Source of the DNA: Gammaproteobacteria bacterium
GTDB lineage: Bacteria > Pseudomonadota > Gammaproteobacteria > Steroidobacterales > PWYM01
Assembly: GCA_003567855.1 (NCBI GenBank)
Contig: PWYM01000267.1
Location: forward strand, 1-60,264
Direction of reading: 5' to 3'
Length of the DNA: 60,264 nucleotides
The notes below the pieces were generated by a model. The model made no database searches. It worked only from the letters and a program-made list of their open reading frames with translations, and was not told the DNA's origin. Below, in pieces: positions 1 through 8,301 of this stretch; positions within the stretch are counted from its first letter, which is position 1; each line of letters opens with the position of its first letter. The translations under genes and the position numbers were made by a program.

Positions 1-181
1 AGGCGGCTGATTTTCAGCATTTCGGCTCCTGCGGATTCATTGGGGACGATTTTAGTCCTATTTGGCTGTCCACGCCAGAGGTGGAGCCGTTTTCGAACCG
101 GCGCACCGTCGCCTGCGGGGCATTCTGCTATGCTTTCCGGCTGGATCCGCCTGTCAGTCACAGCCTATCGGAGGTCTATAC

Positions 182-1201
182 ATGAGTGCCCAGGAACTCA
201 ACCGCATCGCAACCGCCATGGTGGCGGCAGGAAGGGGCATACTGGCAGCCGACGAGAGTTCGCCGACGATCAAGAAGCGCTTCGATACGATCAGCGCCGA
301 GTCGACCGAGGAAAACCGTCGTGCCTACCGCGAGATGCTTTTCACCGCCGACGGCATGGCCGAACACATCAGCGGCGTGATCATGTTCGACGAAACCCTG
401 CGCCAGTCGTGCGCCGACGGCACACCGTTCGCGAAGTACCTCGCTGACCGCGGCGTCATCCCCGGCATCAAGGTCGATGCCGGCGCCAAGCCGCTCGCCG
501 GATACCCGGGCGAGAAGGTCACCGAGGGCCTGGACGGGCTGCGCGACCGCCTCGCCGAATACCACGAGCTCGGCGCGCGGTTCGCGAAATGGCGCGCGGT
601 GATCGACATCGCCGACGGCATCCCGACCGCGTACTGCCTGCAGGCGAACGCGCATGCGCTCGCGCGCTATGCGGCGTTGTGCCAGGAAGCCGGCATCGTG
701 CCGATCGTCGAGCCGGAGGTGTTGATGGACGGCGGCCATGACATCGCGCGCTGCGAGGAGGTCACCGCCGAGACGCTCTCGCGCGTGTTCCGTGAGCTGC
801 ATGCGCACCGGGTGCTGCTCGAGGGCATGGTGCTCAAGCCGAACATGATCGTCGCCGGCAAGAAGTGCAAGCGCCAGGCCGGCGTGGACGAGGTCGCCGA
901 GGCGACGATACGCTGCCTGCGCCGCTACGTGCCGAGTGCGGTGCCCGGTATCGCATTCCTGTCGGGCGGACAGAGTGCCGAGGACGCCACCGCCCATCTG
1001 AACGCGATGAACCGCGCCGGCCCGCATCCATGGAACCTTACGTTTTCGTACGGGCGCGCGTTGCAGGCGCCGGCACTCGAGGCGTGGGGCGGGAAGGTGG
1101 ACCGGCTGGCGGCGGGCAGTGCCGCGTTCGCAAAGCGTGCCCGCCTCAACGGGCTGGCCACCCTCGGCGAATACCGCGCCGACATGGAGAAGGCCGCCTA
1201 G
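182..1201 (+). CDS. Class I fructose-bisphosphate aldolase
   Basis: Cleaves fructose 1,6-bisphosphate to dihydroxyacetone phosphate and glyceraldehyde 3-phosphate (or the reverse) in the cytosol through a Schiff base. The 339-residue protein is of the eukaryote-like glycolytic class I type. LAADES near the N-terminus holds the conserved Asp (D24), KWRAV the active-site Lys (K137), VEPEVLMDG two conserved Glu, and GMVLKPNM the Schiff-base Lys (K219). The ATG at 182 is preferred over the frame open from 62 because GGAGG lies about 9 nt upstream and the family starts this way. It lies 22 nt upstream of mlaF on the same strand, so read-through is possible, but the functions are unrelated. The first 181 nt of the window hold no recognisable gene. 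Confidence 0.95.
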   Translation: MSAQELNRIATAMVAAGRGILAADESSPTIKKRFDTISAESTEENRRAYREMLFTADGMAEHISGVIMFDETLRQSCADGTPFAKYLADRGVIPGIKVDAGAKPLAGYPGEKVTEGLDGLRDRLAEYHELGARFAKWRAVIDIADGIPTAYCLQANAHALARYAALCQEAGIVPIVEPEVLMDGGHDIARCEEVTAETLSRVFRELHAHRVLLEGMVLKPNMIVAGKKCKRQAGVDEVAEATIRCLRRYVPSAVPGIAFLSGGQSAEDATAHLNAMNRAGPHPWNLTFSYGRALQAPALEAWGGKVDRLAAGSAAFAKRARLNGLATLGEYRADMEKAA

Positions 1202-1223
1202 GGCGCGGCTCGGGCGGCCACGG

Positions 1224-2057
1224 ATGGGTACCCTGCGCGCCGATCGCGGCGACCGGCCGCTGGTCGAGATCCGCGGCCTCGGCTTCCGTCGTGGTGCGGT
1301 CAAGGTCTTTGACGGGCTGGATTTGGACATCCAGCACGGACGCGTCACCGCGATCATGGGTTCCAGTGGCGCCGGCAAGACGACGCTGCTGCGCATGATC
1401 ACCGGCCAGCTGCGCCCGGATGCGGGCAGCGTGCGCGTCGGGCCGTATGACGTGGCCACGCTGTCGGTGGACCGGCTCTACGAGATGCGCCGCAATATCG
1501 GCATGCTGTTCCAGAACGGCGCGCTGCTGACGGACCTCGACGTGTTCGAAAACGTCGCCTTTCCGCTGCGCGAGCACACGCGGCTGCCCGAACGGCTGAT
1601 CCGCCACATCGTGCTGACCAAGCTCGAAGCCGTCGGGTTGCGTGGCGCCGCGCGGCTGCTGCCCCAGGCGCTGTCGGGCGGCATGGCCCGTCGCGTCGCG
1701 CTCGCGCGGGCGGTCGTCATGGACCCCGACCTGCTGATCTACGACGAGCCCTTCGTCGGGCTGGACCCGATCTCGATGGGGGTCGTCGTGCGACTGATCC
1801 GGCGCCTCAACGAAGCGTTGGGCATCACCAGCATCGTGATCTCCCATGACATCCACGAGCTGCGTGACGTATCCGACCATTCGTTCCTGCTCGGCGACGG
1901 CCGCGTGATCGGTGAGGGCGCCCATCGCGAGCTGATGGCGAGCGAGGCGCCGTTGGTGCGCCAGTTCATGCACGGTGAGGCCGACGGACCGGTCGCGTTC
2001 CATTACCCGGCGCCCGACTACGCCGACGACCTGTTCGGCCCGGAGTCGCGCGGATGA
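1224..2057 (+). CDS. mlaF: Mla phospholipid transport ATPase MlaF
   Basis: ATP-binding subunit of the inner-membrane MlaFEDB complex, which moves phospholipids between inner and outer membranes to keep outer-membrane asymmetry. The 277-residue protein has Walker A GSSGAGKTT (residues 46-54), the ABC signature LSGGM near 151, and Walker B LLIYDEP near 171 followed by FVGLDP. The chosen start is the ATG at 1224, which leaves a short N-terminus before the conserved LVEIRGLGF strand. The frame stays open into the aldolase gene, but that part is not family-like. The stop overlaps the mlaE start (ATGA), so translation is probably coupled. MlaE, D, C and B follow in the canonical order, which makes the assignment firm. 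Confidence 0.95.
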   Translation: MGTLRADRGDRPLVEIRGLGFRRGAVKVFDGLDLDIQHGRVTAIMGSSGAGKTTLLRMITGQLRPDAGSVRVGPYDVATLSVDRLYEMRRNIGMLFQNGALLTDLDVFENVAFPLREHTRLPERLIRHIVLTKLEAVGLRGAARLLPQALSGGMARRVALARAVVMDPDLLIYDEPFVGLDPISMGVVVRLIRRLNEALGITSIVISHDIHELRDVSDHSFLLGDGRVIGEGAHRELMASEAPLVRQFMHGEADGPVAFHYPAPDYADDLFGPESRG

Positions 2058-2821
2058 GCGTACTGCGCGAGCTGGGGGAGTCGTTCGTCTCGTTTCTGCG
2101 CATCCTCGGCGACATGGCGCTGTTCCTGCTGCGCCTGGTCATGTATACCCCCCGGGGACTGCTGCGCTTCCGCCTCGTCGTACACCAGGTCCACAATACC
2201 GGTGCGCTGTCGCTGGTCATCATCATGATCAGCGGCCTGTTCGTCGGCATGGTACTCGCGCTGCAGGGCTTCGACCTGCTGGCACGGTTCAATTCCGAGG
2301 ACGCGCTCGGCACCGCGGCGGCGCTGGCACTGATCAAGGAACTCGGTCCGGTGGTCACGGCGCTGCTGTTTGCCGGTCGTGCCGGTACCGCACTGGCGTC
2401 TGAAATCGGCCTGATGAAGGCGACCGAGCAGCTGTCGGCAATGGAGATGATGGCGGTCGACCCGATGCGACGGGTGGTGCTGCCGCGCTTCCTCGGCGGA
2501 GTGATCGCGATGCCGCTGCTGGTCGCGATCTTCACCGCGATAGGCATTTTCGGTGCCTGGCTCGTCGGGGTGGTGATGATGGGCGTCGACGCCGGTTCCT
2601 TCTGGTCGCAGATGCAGGCCAATGTAAGTGGCGACGAAATTTTCGAGGGCGTGTTCAAGAGCGTGGTGTTCGGGATCGCGGCGAGCCTGATCGCGGTCTA
2701 CGAGGGATACAGGGCGTGGCCGACGGCCGAGGGCGTCGGGCGTGCAACGACCCGGACGGTGGTGCTTACCGCGGTCTCGGTCCTGATCCTCGACTACATG
2801 ATCACCGCGGCACTGCTCTGA
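2054..2821 (+). CDS. mlaE: Mla phospholipid transport permease MlaE
   Basis: Inner-membrane permease of the MlaFEDB lipid transporter. The 255-residue protein has several hydrophobic segments, including a stretch around residues 52-80 and a C-terminal one. It carries the MlaE family core with LIKELGPVVTALLFAGRAG followed by the E-x-G-x-M-K-x-T-E-Q coupling region (EIGLMKATEQ), as expected for contact with the ATPase. The ATG overlaps the mlaF stop by four bases, and mlaD begins 7 nt after the stop. Length matches the family norm of about 260 residues. Confidence 0.95.
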   Translation: MSVLRELGESFVSFLRILGDMALFLLRLVMYTPRGLLRFRLVVHQVHNTGALSLVIIMISGLFVGMVLALQGFDLLARFNSEDALGTAAALALIKELGPVVTALLFAGRAGTALASEIGLMKATEQLSAMEMMAVDPMRRVVLPRFLGGVIAMPLLVAIFTAIGIFGAWLVGVVMMGVDAGSFWSQMQANVSGDEIFEGVFKSVVFGIAASLIAVYEGYRAWPTAEGVGRATTRTVVLTAVSVLILDYMITAALL

Positions 2822-2828
2822 GAGGTGG

Positions 2829-3308
2829 ATGACCATGCAACAGACACGAACGGTTGAACTCGGCACCGGGCTTTTTGTCTTCCTCGGTGTGGTGGCGCTG
2901 TTTTTCCTGACCACCCAGACGACCGGCTTCAGCGGGTTCATGGGGGGGGATGCCTACCGGGTGACGGCGCGGTTTGACAATATCGGCGGGCTCACCACGC
3001 GGGCGCCGGTGACGATGGCCGGAGTGACGATCGGCCGCGTGGAGGCCATTGAATTCGATCCGGAGCGGCTGAATGCCCGTGTGACGATGCGCATCGACGG
3101 GCGCTACGACCAGATTCCCGACGACTCGGAAGCTTCGATCCTCACCGCCGGCCTGCTCGGGGGCCAGTACATCGGCCTCGGCGCCGGCGGGTCGTTCGAC
3201 AACCTTCGCGACGGTGACGAGATCTATCTCACCCAGTCGGCGATCGTGCTCGAGAACCTGATCAGCCGCTTCCTGTTCCAACAGTCTCAGGAGGACCAAG
3301 ATGACTGA
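2829..3308 (+). CDS. mlaD: Mla substrate-binding MCE protein MlaD
   Basis: Membrane-anchored MCE-domain protein that forms the periplasmic hexameric ring on MlaFE and receives or hands over phospholipid. The 159-residue protein has one N-terminal transmembrane helix (about residues 10-28, GLFVFLGVVALFFL) and then a single MCE domain with the typical FDNIGGLTTRAPVTMAGVTIG strand. It ends in a hydrophobic C-terminal segment after SAIVLENLI that would line the pore. A GAGGTGG sequence overlaps the start region. The end overlaps mlaC by 8 nt. Confidence 0.95.
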   Translation: MTMQQTRTVELGTGLFVFLGVVALFFLTTQTTGFSGFMGGDAYRVTARFDNIGGLTTRAPVTMAGVTIGRVEAIEFDPERLNARVTMRIDGRYDQIPDDSEASILTAGLLGGQYIGLGAGGSFDNLRDGDEIYLTQSAIVLENLISRFLFQQSQEDQDD

Positions 3309-3981
3309 CAAGATCCTGCGCGTGGCGGCGCTTTCGCTGCTGCTGGCCGTGGCCGGCACCGCAGCCCATGCCGAAGAGGAAAAGGACAGGGCCTCGCTCG
3401 CGCCCGATGAGCTGATCCAGTACACCGCGCGCAAGGCGATGGATGAGCTCGAGGAGCGCCGCGCGGAGTTCGAGGAGGACACCGAGGCGCTGTACAAGGC
3501 GATAGACCGGATCCTGCTGCCCGTGTTCGACATCCAGCGCTCGGGTGACCTTGTGCTCGGACGTCACGCGAGGGAAGCGTCCGCGGACCAGCGCCGGCGC
3601 TTCGCACGGGCACTCTACGAGTCGCTGGTGCGCCAGTACGCCGACAACGCCATCGGGTTCTCGCCGGACAGGCTGGTCGTGCGCCCGTTGCGCGGCGATC
3701 CGGATCCACGTGCGACCCGCGTGGAGACCGAGGTGAACCTCGACGACGGCACCAACATCACGATCAACTACGTATTGCGTGAGACTGACGACGGCTGGAA
3801 GGTCTTCGACGTGATCGCCGAAGGCATTTCGTATGTCCGCAACTTCCGCAGCCAGTACGATTCCGAAATCCGCCGCCGTGGGCTCGACGAGGTGATCGCC
3901 CGGCTGGAGCGCGCCATCGAGCGTGGGGAGGTCGACGATGTGGTGCCCGACGTCACGGATGGCGAGGGCGACGCGGGCTGA
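3301..3981 (+). CDS. mlaC: Periplasmic phospholipid-binding protein MlaC
   Basis: Soluble periplasmic shuttle that carries phospholipid between MlaA at the outer membrane and MlaD at the inner membrane. The 226-residue precursor has a clear signal peptide (charged start, LSLLLAVAGTAAHA, predicted cut after residue 24). The MlaC fold follows, with the R-R-F-A-R-A-L-Y-ESLVRQYADN helix, typical of the lipid-binding pocket, and a NINYVLRETDDGWKVFDV-like strand pair (NITINYVLRETDDGWK). The start overlaps mlaD by 8 nt and an AGGAGG sequence sits just upstream. The acidic C-terminal tail is of unknown role. Confidence 0.94.
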   Translation: MTDKILRVAALSLLLAVAGTAAHAEEEKDRASLAPDELIQYTARKAMDELEERRAEFEEDTEALYKAIDRILLPVFDIQRSGDLVLGRHAREASADQRRRFARALYESLVRQYADNAIGFSPDRLVVRPLRGDPDPRATRVETEVNLDDGTNITINYVLRETDDGWKVFDVIAEGISYVRNFRSQYDSEIRRRGLDEVIARLERAIERGEVDDVVPDVTDGEGDAG

Positions 3982-4001
3982 GGCCCGCGTGTTCCGTTTT
4001 C

Positions 4002-4319
4002 ATGGCTTCGGCTGACCCCGGACTCGTCGTTCGTGACGGCACGCTCGTCGTCACCGGCGCGCTGACCTTCAGTACCGTAGATGCCGCGGTCTACGAGCGC
4101 AGTCGCGCGCTGGTGGGTGACGCGCACGTGCAGGTGGTGGACCTGTCTGGCGTCAGTGCGGCCGATTCGGCCGGGCTCGCGCTGCTGATCGAATGGCAGT
4201 CCGTCGCTCGTGCCAGTGGCAGGTCCCTGGCGCTGCGTAGCGTGCCGGTCGGACTGCGCGCGATCGCAGACATCTCCGACGTGGAACAGCTCATCGGGAT
4301 GGAAGCATCAGCACCCTGA
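4002..4319 (+). CDS. mlaB: STAS-domain protein MlaB
   Basis: Small cytosolic STAS-domain subunit that binds and stabilises MlaF in the lipid transporter. The 105-residue protein has the STAS core VVDLSGVSAADSAGLALLIE, with the conserved Ser/Asp-Ser at the helix start. It ends shortly after the final helix (ISDVEQLIGM). It follows mlaC by 20 nt as the last gene of mlaFEDCB. The next gene downstream, mlaA, is convergent. Assignment rests on both domain and operon position, because STAS sequences alone are weakly specific. Confidence 0.92.
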   Translation: MASADPGLVVRDGTLVVTGALTFSTVDAAVYERSRALVGDAHVQVVDLSGVSAADSAGLALLIEWQSVARASGRSLALRSVPVGLRAIADISDVEQLIGMEASAP

Positions 4320-4399
4320 ATACATGCTCTGGGTCGCCCTGAGTACTGCACCGGGTGGGGGTGCGCCGCGATGGCCGGCGCGGCTGCCGCCGGTCGTCG

Positions 4400-5155
4400 T
4401 CAATCCAGATCGTCGAGATCATCGATGTCGTACATGTCGTACATGTCGTCGTCCGGCGGTTGGCCATCGTGAATCAGGTATTCGCGCCTTTGCAGATAGG
4501 CTTCGCGGATGAGTACGTACGGATCGGCAGCCTGCTTGAGCTGCCGGTCGAACGCCAGCAGTTCCTTGCGCGTCTGGATCGCGAACAGCGCGATGGACTT
4601 GTCGCGCACGCTCGAATTCCCGTAGTAGCGAAGCGGATGCGTATAGGTGTCGGCGAACCTGCCGGCGCCGTCGCGGAACGTCGTTGGCCCCATGAACGGG
4701 ATGAACACGTACGGGCCCGACGGCACGCCCCATACGGCCAGCGTCTGGCCGAAGTCCTCGTCAGAGCGCTCGATCCCAGCGCGCGTCGCGACGTCGAACA
4801 GCCCGCCTATACCGAGCGTCGTATTGACCAGGAAGTGGCCGGTGTCGTCGGCGGCCTGCGCGAACTTGCCCTGCAGCAGTCCGTTGACGACCACCACCGG
4901 CATCCCGAGATTGCGGAAGAAGTTGCCGATACCGGTGCGCACTGGTCGCGGCGTGATGGCACGGTACCCGCGGGCGACGGGGCGCAGCACGTAGCGGTCG
5001 CCAACCTCGTGGATGCGATAGCTCACGCGATTGATCGGTTCCAGCGGGTCGGCGTTGCGCGGCTGGCCGTCATCGCGGGGGGTGGTCGCGCAGCCGGTGC
5101 CGGCGATCATGACGGCCAGTGCGAGCAGCAGGGCGCTCGTGCGGGCTCGGGTCAC
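4400..5155 (-). CDS. mlaA: Outer-membrane lipoprotein MlaA (VacJ)
   Basis: Outer-membrane lipoprotein that removes mislocalised phospholipid from the outer leaflet and passes it to MlaC. The GTG start at 5155 follows GGAAGG by about 8 nt and gives 251 residues with a lipoprotein signal peptide (ALLLALAVMIAGTGC). MlaA family features follow: DPLEPINRVSYRIHEVGDRY, the NFFRNL/PVVVVNGLLQGK region, NTTLGIGGLFDVAT and the GPYVFIPFMGPTTFRDG loop. The extreme C-terminus is unusually acidic (DDDMYDMYDIDDLDDLD) and is encoded by short tandem DNA repeats. The gene is convergent with mlaB, so all Mla genes are clustered, unlike Escherichia coli, where mlaA is elsewhere. Confidence 0.93.
   Translation of the reverse strand: MTRARTSALLLALAVMIAGTGCATTPRDDGQPRNADPLEPINRVSYRIHEVGDRYVLRPVARGYRAITPRPVRTGIGNFFRNLGMPVVVVNGLLQGKFAQAADDTGHFLVNTTLGIGGLFDVATRAGIERSDEDFGQTLAVWGVPSGPYVFIPFMGPTTFRDGAGRFADTYTHPLRYYGNSSVRDKSIALFAIQTRKELLAFDRQLKQAADPYVLIREAYLQRREYLIHDGQPPDDDMYDMYDIDDLDDLD
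4425..4451. repeat. 9-bp tandem repeat in the mlaA 3' end
   Basis: On the plus strand, ATGTCGTAC occurs at 4425-4433 and 4434-4442, followed by the related ATGTCGTCG at 4443-4451. The repeat encodes the Asp/Met/Tyr-rich tail of MlaA. A repeat of this kind could vary in copy number by replication slippage without breaking the frame. Confidence 0.75.
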
Positions 5156-5235
5156 AGGGCTTCCTTCCGTGTGTCTCGATGTTGTTGTGTGACGGGCCTG
5201 TCGCCGGCAGTGCAGGGTGTGCGCGCGCTGGCAGC

Positions 5236-6768
5236 TCAGCGTCGACTGGTGCGTGCGTCGCGCGGGCGCTCGCCGCGCTCGGCCTCCTGGCGTTCGAGCT
5301 CGCGGCGCAGGTCCGGCGGTACCACGTCCATGATCCACTCGATGCGCGATTCGAACCGTGCGCGCTGCACGCTCGTGACGTCCGCAGAAGACAATGCCAT
5401 ACGAAGCTGGTTCATCGCCAGCGGGGCGTTGCCGTTCACGATGTGATACTCGGCCATGTAGTAGTGCGCCTCGGCCTCTTCGCCGTTGGCGCTGGCGGCG
5501 AGCGCGATCAGGCGAATCTGCTCCGGCGTGGGAGGCACGTGGTTGAGCACGTCGAGCAGCACGCGGTGGGCGCGCTTGGGGTTGCCCTGCGCCAGCAGCG
5601 CCTCGCTGTAGTGGATCGTCAGCGGCAGGTTGCGCGGAAACAGCGACACGGCGCGCTCGTAGACCTCGATCGCGCGTTCGGCCTGCCCGTTGGTCATGTA
5701 GGAGTCCGCGAGACCGATGTGAAACTGGATGATTTCGGGATGCGCATCAACGAGTTCCCGGAAGGTGGTGTTGGCGATGTCGGCGACCCCGCCCCGGTTG
5801 ACCTGCGCAAGCGCGAGACCGTAACGCATGCCCAACGAGTCGCCGTTAGCCGATTGGGCTTCTATTTCACGCTTGAACCAGTCGACGGCGGAATCCGGGG
5901 TGCTTGAAGACAGTACCCGCAGGCGCGCCTTGATGAGTTCGTAGCTGGTCGAGTCCTCGCGGCGCTCGTGGCGGTCCTGGAGCTGGCGGGCGCGGGCCAT
6001 GCCCTCGGCGATGCGGGTGGTCGTGACCGGGTGGGTCTGCAGCATCTGCGGCGCGCGCGCCTGCCCATAACGGCGCTGCAGGACCTCGAAGAAGCGCGGC
6101 AGGCCCTCGGGGTCGAAGCCGGCCGAGGCAAGCACCTCGATGCCGATGCGGTCGGCTTCATGCTCGTTGGAGCGCGTGTAGGCGATCTGCTGCTCCATCG
6201 CCAGGCCCTGGCCCATCATGATCGCGCCCATCGCCGCGTCGCCACCGCCCGCCATGCCGATGATGACGCCGGCGAGCATGGATGCGAGTGCCATCATCGA
6301 CGACCGCTGGCTGGCCTGAATCGAACGCGAGATGTGCCGCTGCGTGACGTGGGCGATTTCGTGTGCGAGCACGCCGGCGAGTTCACTCTCGTTGCGCGAG
6401 GCCTCGATGAGCCCGCGGTTGACGCCGATATAGCCGCCGGGCACCGCAAACGCGTTGATCGCCGGGTCGTCCACGACGAAGAAACGGAAGCGGAAGTCGC
6501 CGTCGTGGGCGTGGCCTGCGAGCCGGTGGCCGATGTCCTGGATGTATTCGTCGACCAGCGGGTCCTCGACGATCTTGCCGGCTTCGCGAAGCTGGCGAAG
6601 CACCATCCGCCCGATCTGGGCCTCCTGGTCCTTGGACATGACCTGGTCGGACGGCGAACCCATGTCCGGCAGGTTGATGCCCGACTGCGCGGCCGCCGGT
6701 GCGATGGGCGCAAGCAGCAGGCCCGGCAAGAGCAGCAGGAGGACGAGCTGGTGGCGGAGGCTGGACAC
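5236..6768 (-). CDS. bepA: Periplasmic M48 metalloprotease BepA with TPR domain
   Basis: Periplasmic zinc protease and chaperone that helps LptD and other outer-membrane proteins assemble and degrades stalled ones. From the GTG at 6768 the protein has 510 residues: a signal peptide (LVLLLLLPGLLLAPIAPAAAQ), the M48 domain with zinc motif HEIAH at 136-140 and the third ligand in NEHEADRIG, then a C-terminal TPR array from about residue 290. The start is uncertain: a second GTG at 6780 is equally possible and neither has a clear ribosome-binding site. The frame remains open far upstream, but that part overlaps phoH and is not family-like. It sits in the bepA / bcp / gcvR / dapA neighbourhood also known from Escherichia coli. 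Confidence 0.9.
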   Translation of the reverse strand: MSSLRHQLVLLLLLPGLLLAPIAPAAAQSGINLPDMGSPSDQVMSKDQEAQIGRMVLRQLREAGKIVEDPLVDEYIQDIGHRLAGHAHDGDFRFRFFVVDDPAINAFAVPGGYIGVNRGLIEASRNESELAGVLAHEIAHVTQRHISRSIQASQRSSMMALASMLAGVIIGMAGGGDAAMGAIMMGQGLAMEQQIAYTRSNEHEADRIGIEVLASAGFDPEGLPRFFEVLQRRYGQARAPQMLQTHPVTTTRIAEGMARARQLQDRHERREDSTSYELIKARLRVLSSSTPDSAVDWFKREIEAQSANGDSLGMRYGLALAQVNRGGVADIANTTFRELVDAHPEIIQFHIGLADSYMTNGQAERAIEVYERAVSLFPRNLPLTIHYSEALLAQGNPKRAHRVLLDVLNHVPPTPEQIRLIALAASANGEEAEAHYYMAEYHIVNGNAPLAMNQLRMALSSADVTSVQRARFESRIEWIMDVVPPDLRRELERQEAERGERPRDARTSRR

Positions 6769-6857
6769 GATAGGTGGCACGCTGTTGGGCTGGCGGCTGA
6801 AGATTGGACCCGGACGCCTCCGGGCGGTTCCGGCCCTTGCAGGATTATAGCCCCCGG

Positions 6858-8294
6858 TCAGAGGACTTCCGAGGCGAAATCCGCAAGCCGCGAGCGCTCG
6901 CCACGCAGCAGTGTGACGTGTCCGGCATGCGGCCACTGCCGGAAGCGGCTGACGAGGTAGGTCAGTCCGGAAGTCGATTCCGTAAGGTAAGGGGTGTCGA
7001 TCTGCGCGAGGTTGCCGAGGCAGACCATCTTGGTCCCCGGGCCGGCGCGGGTGATCAGCGCCTTCATCTGCTTGGAGGTGAGGTTCTGCGCCTCGTCGAG
7101 GATCACGAAGCGCTTCAGGAAGGTGCGCCCGCGCATGAAGTTCAGCGAGCGGATCTTGATGCGGTTGCGCAGCAGGTCCTCGGTCGCGGCACGTCCCCAC
7201 GCGCCGCCCTCGCCGGGCCTCGCGAGCACCTCGAGGTTGTCCATCAGCGCCCCCATCCACGGCTCCATCTTTTCCTCTTCGGTGCCGGGCAGGAAGCCGA
7301 TGTCCTCACCGAGCGGGATTGTGACACGCGTCACGATGATCTCGTTGTAGAGGTTCTGGTCCAGCGTCTGAGCGAGGCCCGCCGCGAGCGTCAGTAGCGT
7401 CTTGCCGGTACCGGCGGGGCCCAGGATGGTCACGAGGTCGACGTCCGGGTCCATCAGCAGGTTCAGCGCGAAACTCTGTTCGCGATTACGCGCGTGGATG
7501 CCCCACACCGCGTGACGCTCGTTGCGGAAGTCCTGCGCGACCTCAAGTACCGCGGAGTCGCCGTCGCGCTCGCGCACCAGAACCTCGAAGCGCCGCGCCC
7601 GGGCACGGTCGCTGTACAGGCACAGGTTGGGGCGCCAGCCGCGCACCGCTTCGCCGCGGATGCGATACCAGGTGCGCCCGTCAGCCTGCCAGGACTCCGG
7701 TTCATGCTCGAGGCTGTCCCAGAAGTCGTCTGGCAGTGCCTCCACGCCGGCGTCGAGCACCGCATCGTCTTCGAGCACGGTGTCGCTGAAGTAGTCTTCG
7801 GCGGCGATACCGAGGATCGTCGCCTTGATCCGCAGGTTGATGTCCTTGGTGACGAGGGTCACGCGGTCATCGGGGCGCTCGGCCTGCACGGCCAGCACCG
7901 CGCCGAGGATCACGTTGTCGGCGAGGTTGCGCAGCGGCAGTTCGCCGAGTTCCTCCTGCGCGATGCGCGTGGGGAAAAACAGCCGGCCACCGCCGTGACG
8001 CCCGTGACGCCGGTCGGGTTCCATGCCGGAGGGGATCGGGATGCCGTCCTGCAACGGCGCGCCCGGGTCGAGCTGCTGCATGAGCTCGTTGAGGAACCGG
8101 CTTGCCTGCCGCGCGTTGCGCGCGACGTCAGACAGTCCCTTCTTGGCCGCGTCGAGTTCCTCGAGTACGACCATAGGGATGCAGATGTCGTGTTCGTCGA
8201 AGCGAAAGATCGCCGCCGGGTCGTCCATCAGTACGTTGGTGTCCAGAACGAACACCCGGTTGCCGGCCACGACGGGCTTGGTGCGGGGTGTCAT
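6858..8294 (-). CDS. phoH: PhoH-family ATPase with N-terminal PIN domain
   Basis: Predicted cytosolic RNA-acting enzyme. An N-terminal PIN ribonuclease domain (about residues 12-150; VFVLDTNVLMDDP carries the first catalytic Asp residues) is fused to a C-terminal PhoH ATPase/helicase domain (about 225-478) with Walker A GPAGTGKTLLTLA and Walker B FVILDEAQN. The 478-residue length and domain order match the PhoH2 (PIN-PhoH) group. The ATG at 8294 starts 7 nt after the end of bcp on the same strand, suggesting cotranscription with bcp. RNA substrate and physiological role are unknown for this branch. Confidence 0.92.
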   Translation of the reverse strand: MTPRTKPVVAGNRVFVLDTNVLMDDPAAIFRFDEHDICIPMVVLEELDAAKKGLSDVARNARQASRFLNELMQQLDPGAPLQDGIPIPSGMEPDRRHGRHGGGRLFFPTRIAQEELGELPLRNLADNVILGAVLAVQAERPDDRVTLVTKDINLRIKATILGIAAEDYFSDTVLEDDAVLDAGVEALPDDFWDSLEHEPESWQADGRTWYRIRGEAVRGWRPNLCLYSDRARARRFEVLVRERDGDSAVLEVAQDFRNERHAVWGIHARNREQSFALNLLMDPDVDLVTILGPAGTGKTLLTLAAGLAQTLDQNLYNEIIVTRVTIPLGEDIGFLPGTEEEKMEPWMGALMDNLEVLARPGEGGAWGRAATEDLLRNRIKIRSLNFMRGRTFLKRFVILDEAQNLTSKQMKALITRAGPGTKMVCLGNLAQIDTPYLTESTSGLTYLVSRFRQWPHAGHVTLLRGERSRLADFASEVL

Positions 8295-8301
8295 CCGGCG
8301 G

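Noticed and set aside
1..181. Possible 3' end of a gene at the left edge of the window
   Set aside because: Frames are short, differ in composition from the neighbours and show no recognisable protein; no clear promoter could be set either.
176..1459. Long open frame on the minus strand opposite the aldolase and mlaF genes
   Set aside because: It lies antisense to two well-supported genes, has Arg/Ala/His-rich composition and no recognisable domain; typical shadow frame of high-GC DNA.
6809..6824. Short inverted repeat CCCGGA / TCCGGG between bepA and phoH
   Set aside because: Six-base arms in GC-rich DNA occur by chance and no T tract follows.
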